From a virus: DNA of 29,750 bases. Below the pieces are notes generated by a model. That model was not told the DNA's origin and made no database searches. It was given only the letters and a program-made list of their open reading frames with translations. Shown in pieces: positions 28,545 through 29,750 of this stretch; within the stretch, counting starts at the first letter, position 1; the number at the start of each line of letters is the position of its first letter. The translations under genes were made by a program, and so were the position numbers. The stretch lies in the IMG/VR virus record IMGVR_UViG_3300014497_000023, positions 1 through 29,750 of that record. One strand, 5' to 3'.

Positions 28545-28545
28545 C

Positions 28546-29577
28546 ATGGGAAGACGACCAAGCAAACCCGGCTCGATCGCCAGGCTGCGGGAACGCAAAA
28601 AAGCCAGCGGCCGGGTGTTTTACTACTACGACACGGGCGGCAAGGATCGCAAGGAAATACCGCTTGGCAGCGATTACGGCTTGGCAATCATGGAGTACGC
28701 GAAGCTTGAGCGTGATCGCACCGCGACCGACCTGGTCGCCAAGGTCATCACGTTCCGCTACGTCGCGGAAAAATACATGGTCGATATCGTCCCAACCAAG
28801 AGCACTGCCACTCAGGCTGACAACAAGCGCGAGCTGAAAAACCTGATCGCTTTCTTTGATGATCCGCCCGCACCGCTGGAAACGATAGAGCCATTGCACG
28901 TTCGCCAGTACCTCACTTGGCGCAAGTCCGCGCCGGTGCGGGCAAATCGCGAGAAGGCGCTGCTCAGCGCAATCTGGAATTACGCTCGGGATAAAGGCTA
29001 CACATCGCTTGCCAACCCATGCGCGGGAATCAAGGGCAACAAAGAGACCGGGCGGGACACATACGTCGAAGATGCGCTGTTCAAGCGCGTGCACGACAAG
29101 GCGGACGCGGGTCTACAAGACGCAATGGACCTCGCCTATCTGACCGGGCAAAGGGTGACCGACACCCGGCTGATGGACGAGCGCGACGTGCGCGACGGGC
29201 AGATTTGGGTTCTGCAAGGCAAGACAAAGGCAAAGCGTCGGATTGAAATTACAGGCGAACTGAAGGTTTTGATTGATCGAATCATGTCCCGGAAATCAGA
29301 ACACAAGGTCCGCTCGACGCGGTTGATCGTTACAGAGGATGGCACACCGATGACGGTGGCGATGTTGCGCAGGAGGTTTGATTTGGCCAGGGAAGCGGCC
29401 GGCGTGCCGAAAGCTGAGTTTCAGATGCGCGACTTGCGCGCTAAGGCAGGTACAGACAAGGCTGAATCCAGCGGTGACATCTTGCAAGCCAGAGATCAAC
29501 TTGGGCATACGACCGTGGTTATGACCGAGCAGTACATCCGCAATCGAAAGGGCAAAAAGGTCATGCCTACCAAGTGA
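28546..29577 (+). CDS. int: Phage integrase, tyrosine recombinase
   Basis: This 343-aa tyrosine recombinase would insert and excise the prophage at the adjacent tRNA gene. An N-terminal arm-binding part (about 1-65), a core-binding SAM-like domain (about 70-155) and a catalytic domain (170-343) can be seen. Catalytic residues: Arg203 (LTGQRVTDT), Lys225 or 227 (LQGKTK), Arg298 in RDLRAKAGT (with Arg295 in place of the usual His of HxxR), His321 (LGHTT) and Tyr330 (MTEQYIR). The ATG at 28546 has AAGG upstream and follows the DUF4224 stop. Confidence 0.94.
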   Translation: MGRRPSKPGSIARLRERKKASGRVFYYYDTGGKDRKEIPLGSDYGLAIMEYAKLERDRTATDLVAKVITFRYVAEKYMVDIVPTKSTATQADNKRELKNLIAFFDDPPAPLETIEPLHVRQYLTWRKSAPVRANREKALLSAIWNYARDKGYTSLANPCAGIKGNKETGRDTYVEDALFKRVHDKADAGLQDAMDLAYLTGQRVTDTRLMDERDVRDGQIWVLQGKTKAKRRIEITGELKVLIDRIMSRKSEHKVRSTRLIVTEDGTPMTVAMLRRRFDLAREAAGVPKAEFQMRDLRAKAGTDKAESSGDILQARDQLGHTTVVMTEQYIRNRKGKKVMPTK

Positions 29578-29606
29578 ATTGCGGACCAAGTCCAAAATTG
29601 CGGACC
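29577..29606. repeat. Direct repeats between int and the tRNA gene
   Basis: AATTGCGGACC occurs at 29577-29587 and 29596-29606, 19 bp apart. The place next to the attachment end suggests arm-type binding sites for the integrase. Confidence 0.6.
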
Positions 29607-29615
29607 GGAAACAAA

Positions 29616-29651
29616 CAAGGGTTTGCCTCAGCTTTCGCTCGCAAACCCTTG
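29616..29651 (-). terminator. Terminator of the tRNA gene
   Basis: CAAGGGTTTGC and GCAAACCCTTG form a perfect 11-bp stem, followed on the minus strand by TTTGTTT. It lies nine bases past the tRNA 3' end. Confidence 0.75.
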
Positions 29652-29659
29652 ATTTTAGA

Positions 29660-29746
29660 TGGTGCCCGAAGCCGGAATCGAACCGGCACGCCCTTACGAG
29701 CGGGGGATTTTAAGTCCCATGCGTCTACCAGTTTCGCCATTCGGGC
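29660..29746 (-). tRNA. tRNA-Leu (anticodon UAA)
   Basis: Read on the minus strand, GCCCGAA pairs with TTCGGGC before ACCA, the D arm has TGGTAGACGC, the anticodon loop is CTTAAAA giving UAA, a long variable arm (CGCTCGTAAGGGCG) marks the Leu class, and the T arm has GGTTCGATTCC. CCA is encoded. The first anticodon-stem pair is a T-C mismatch. The integrase gene points at its 3' end, so the gene very probably carries the attachment site, remade intact by the prophage end. Confidence 0.95.
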
Positions 29747-29750
29747 GGTA

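Overview
This window is the integrase-proximal part of a temperate, lambda-like prophage, almost certainly in a Pseudomonas chromosome (fluorescens/putida/syringae-type). The reasons are a tRNA-Leu(UAA) gene at the right edge, a tyrosine integrase pointing at it, Pseudomonas-typical families (DUF1654, DUF6555, YmfL-type regulator, DUF4224 protein) and a GC-rich core interrupted by AT-richer islands. Family names come from reading the translated sequences; no database search was run.

Layout. From 1 to 6.0 kb (minus strand) lies the start of the late operon, read right to left: lambda-family holin, two small proteins, a putative metallopeptidase, small and large terminase, portal, MuF-like minor head protein, and the start of a scaffold-like gene cut by the window edge. 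From 6.1 to 7.3 kb is a small accessory block with two plus-strand genes, a decayed gene and a membrane protein. From 7.3 to 13 kb (minus strand) is the rightward-type early operon: cro, a YmfL/CII-like regulator, a Bro-N antirepressor, a replication protein O analogue with an iteron origin inside its coding sequence, two helper genes, ninB, ninG and a gene in the position of antiterminator Q.

The switch lies at 12.95-13.05 kb. CI (LexA-like, self-cleaving) is read rightward and cro leftward. Three operator-like 14-mers related to TTCAGCATGCTTAA lie between them, and three more lie 4.9 kb away at 17.92-17.98 kb over a strong promoter (TTGACA, 17 bp, TTAAAT). That is a lambda-style OR/PR and OL/PL arrangement, with about 4 kb of lysogenic-conversion genes between: an unknown 305-aa protein next to cI, a hemerythrin, a lipoprotein and a DUF1654 gene under a LexA box.

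From PL rightward (18-28.5 kb) the plus-strand operon has a long structured leader, then small proteins, a Bet/RecT annealing protein, a YqaJ-type exonuclease with a long extra C-terminal part, several unknown small genes, an ASCH-like protein, a DUF4224 excisionase-position protein and the integrase. Minus-strand, AT-richer genes interrupt it at 23.7-25.2 kb, including a putative abortive-infection membrane protein; these look like superinfection-exclusion cargo.

The least expected observation is a dispersed element of about 40 bp made of two TGTCGCGACA-like palindromes 31-32 bp apart. It occurs three times: in the holin leader, inside the antirepressor gene, and inside a 120-aa early gene.
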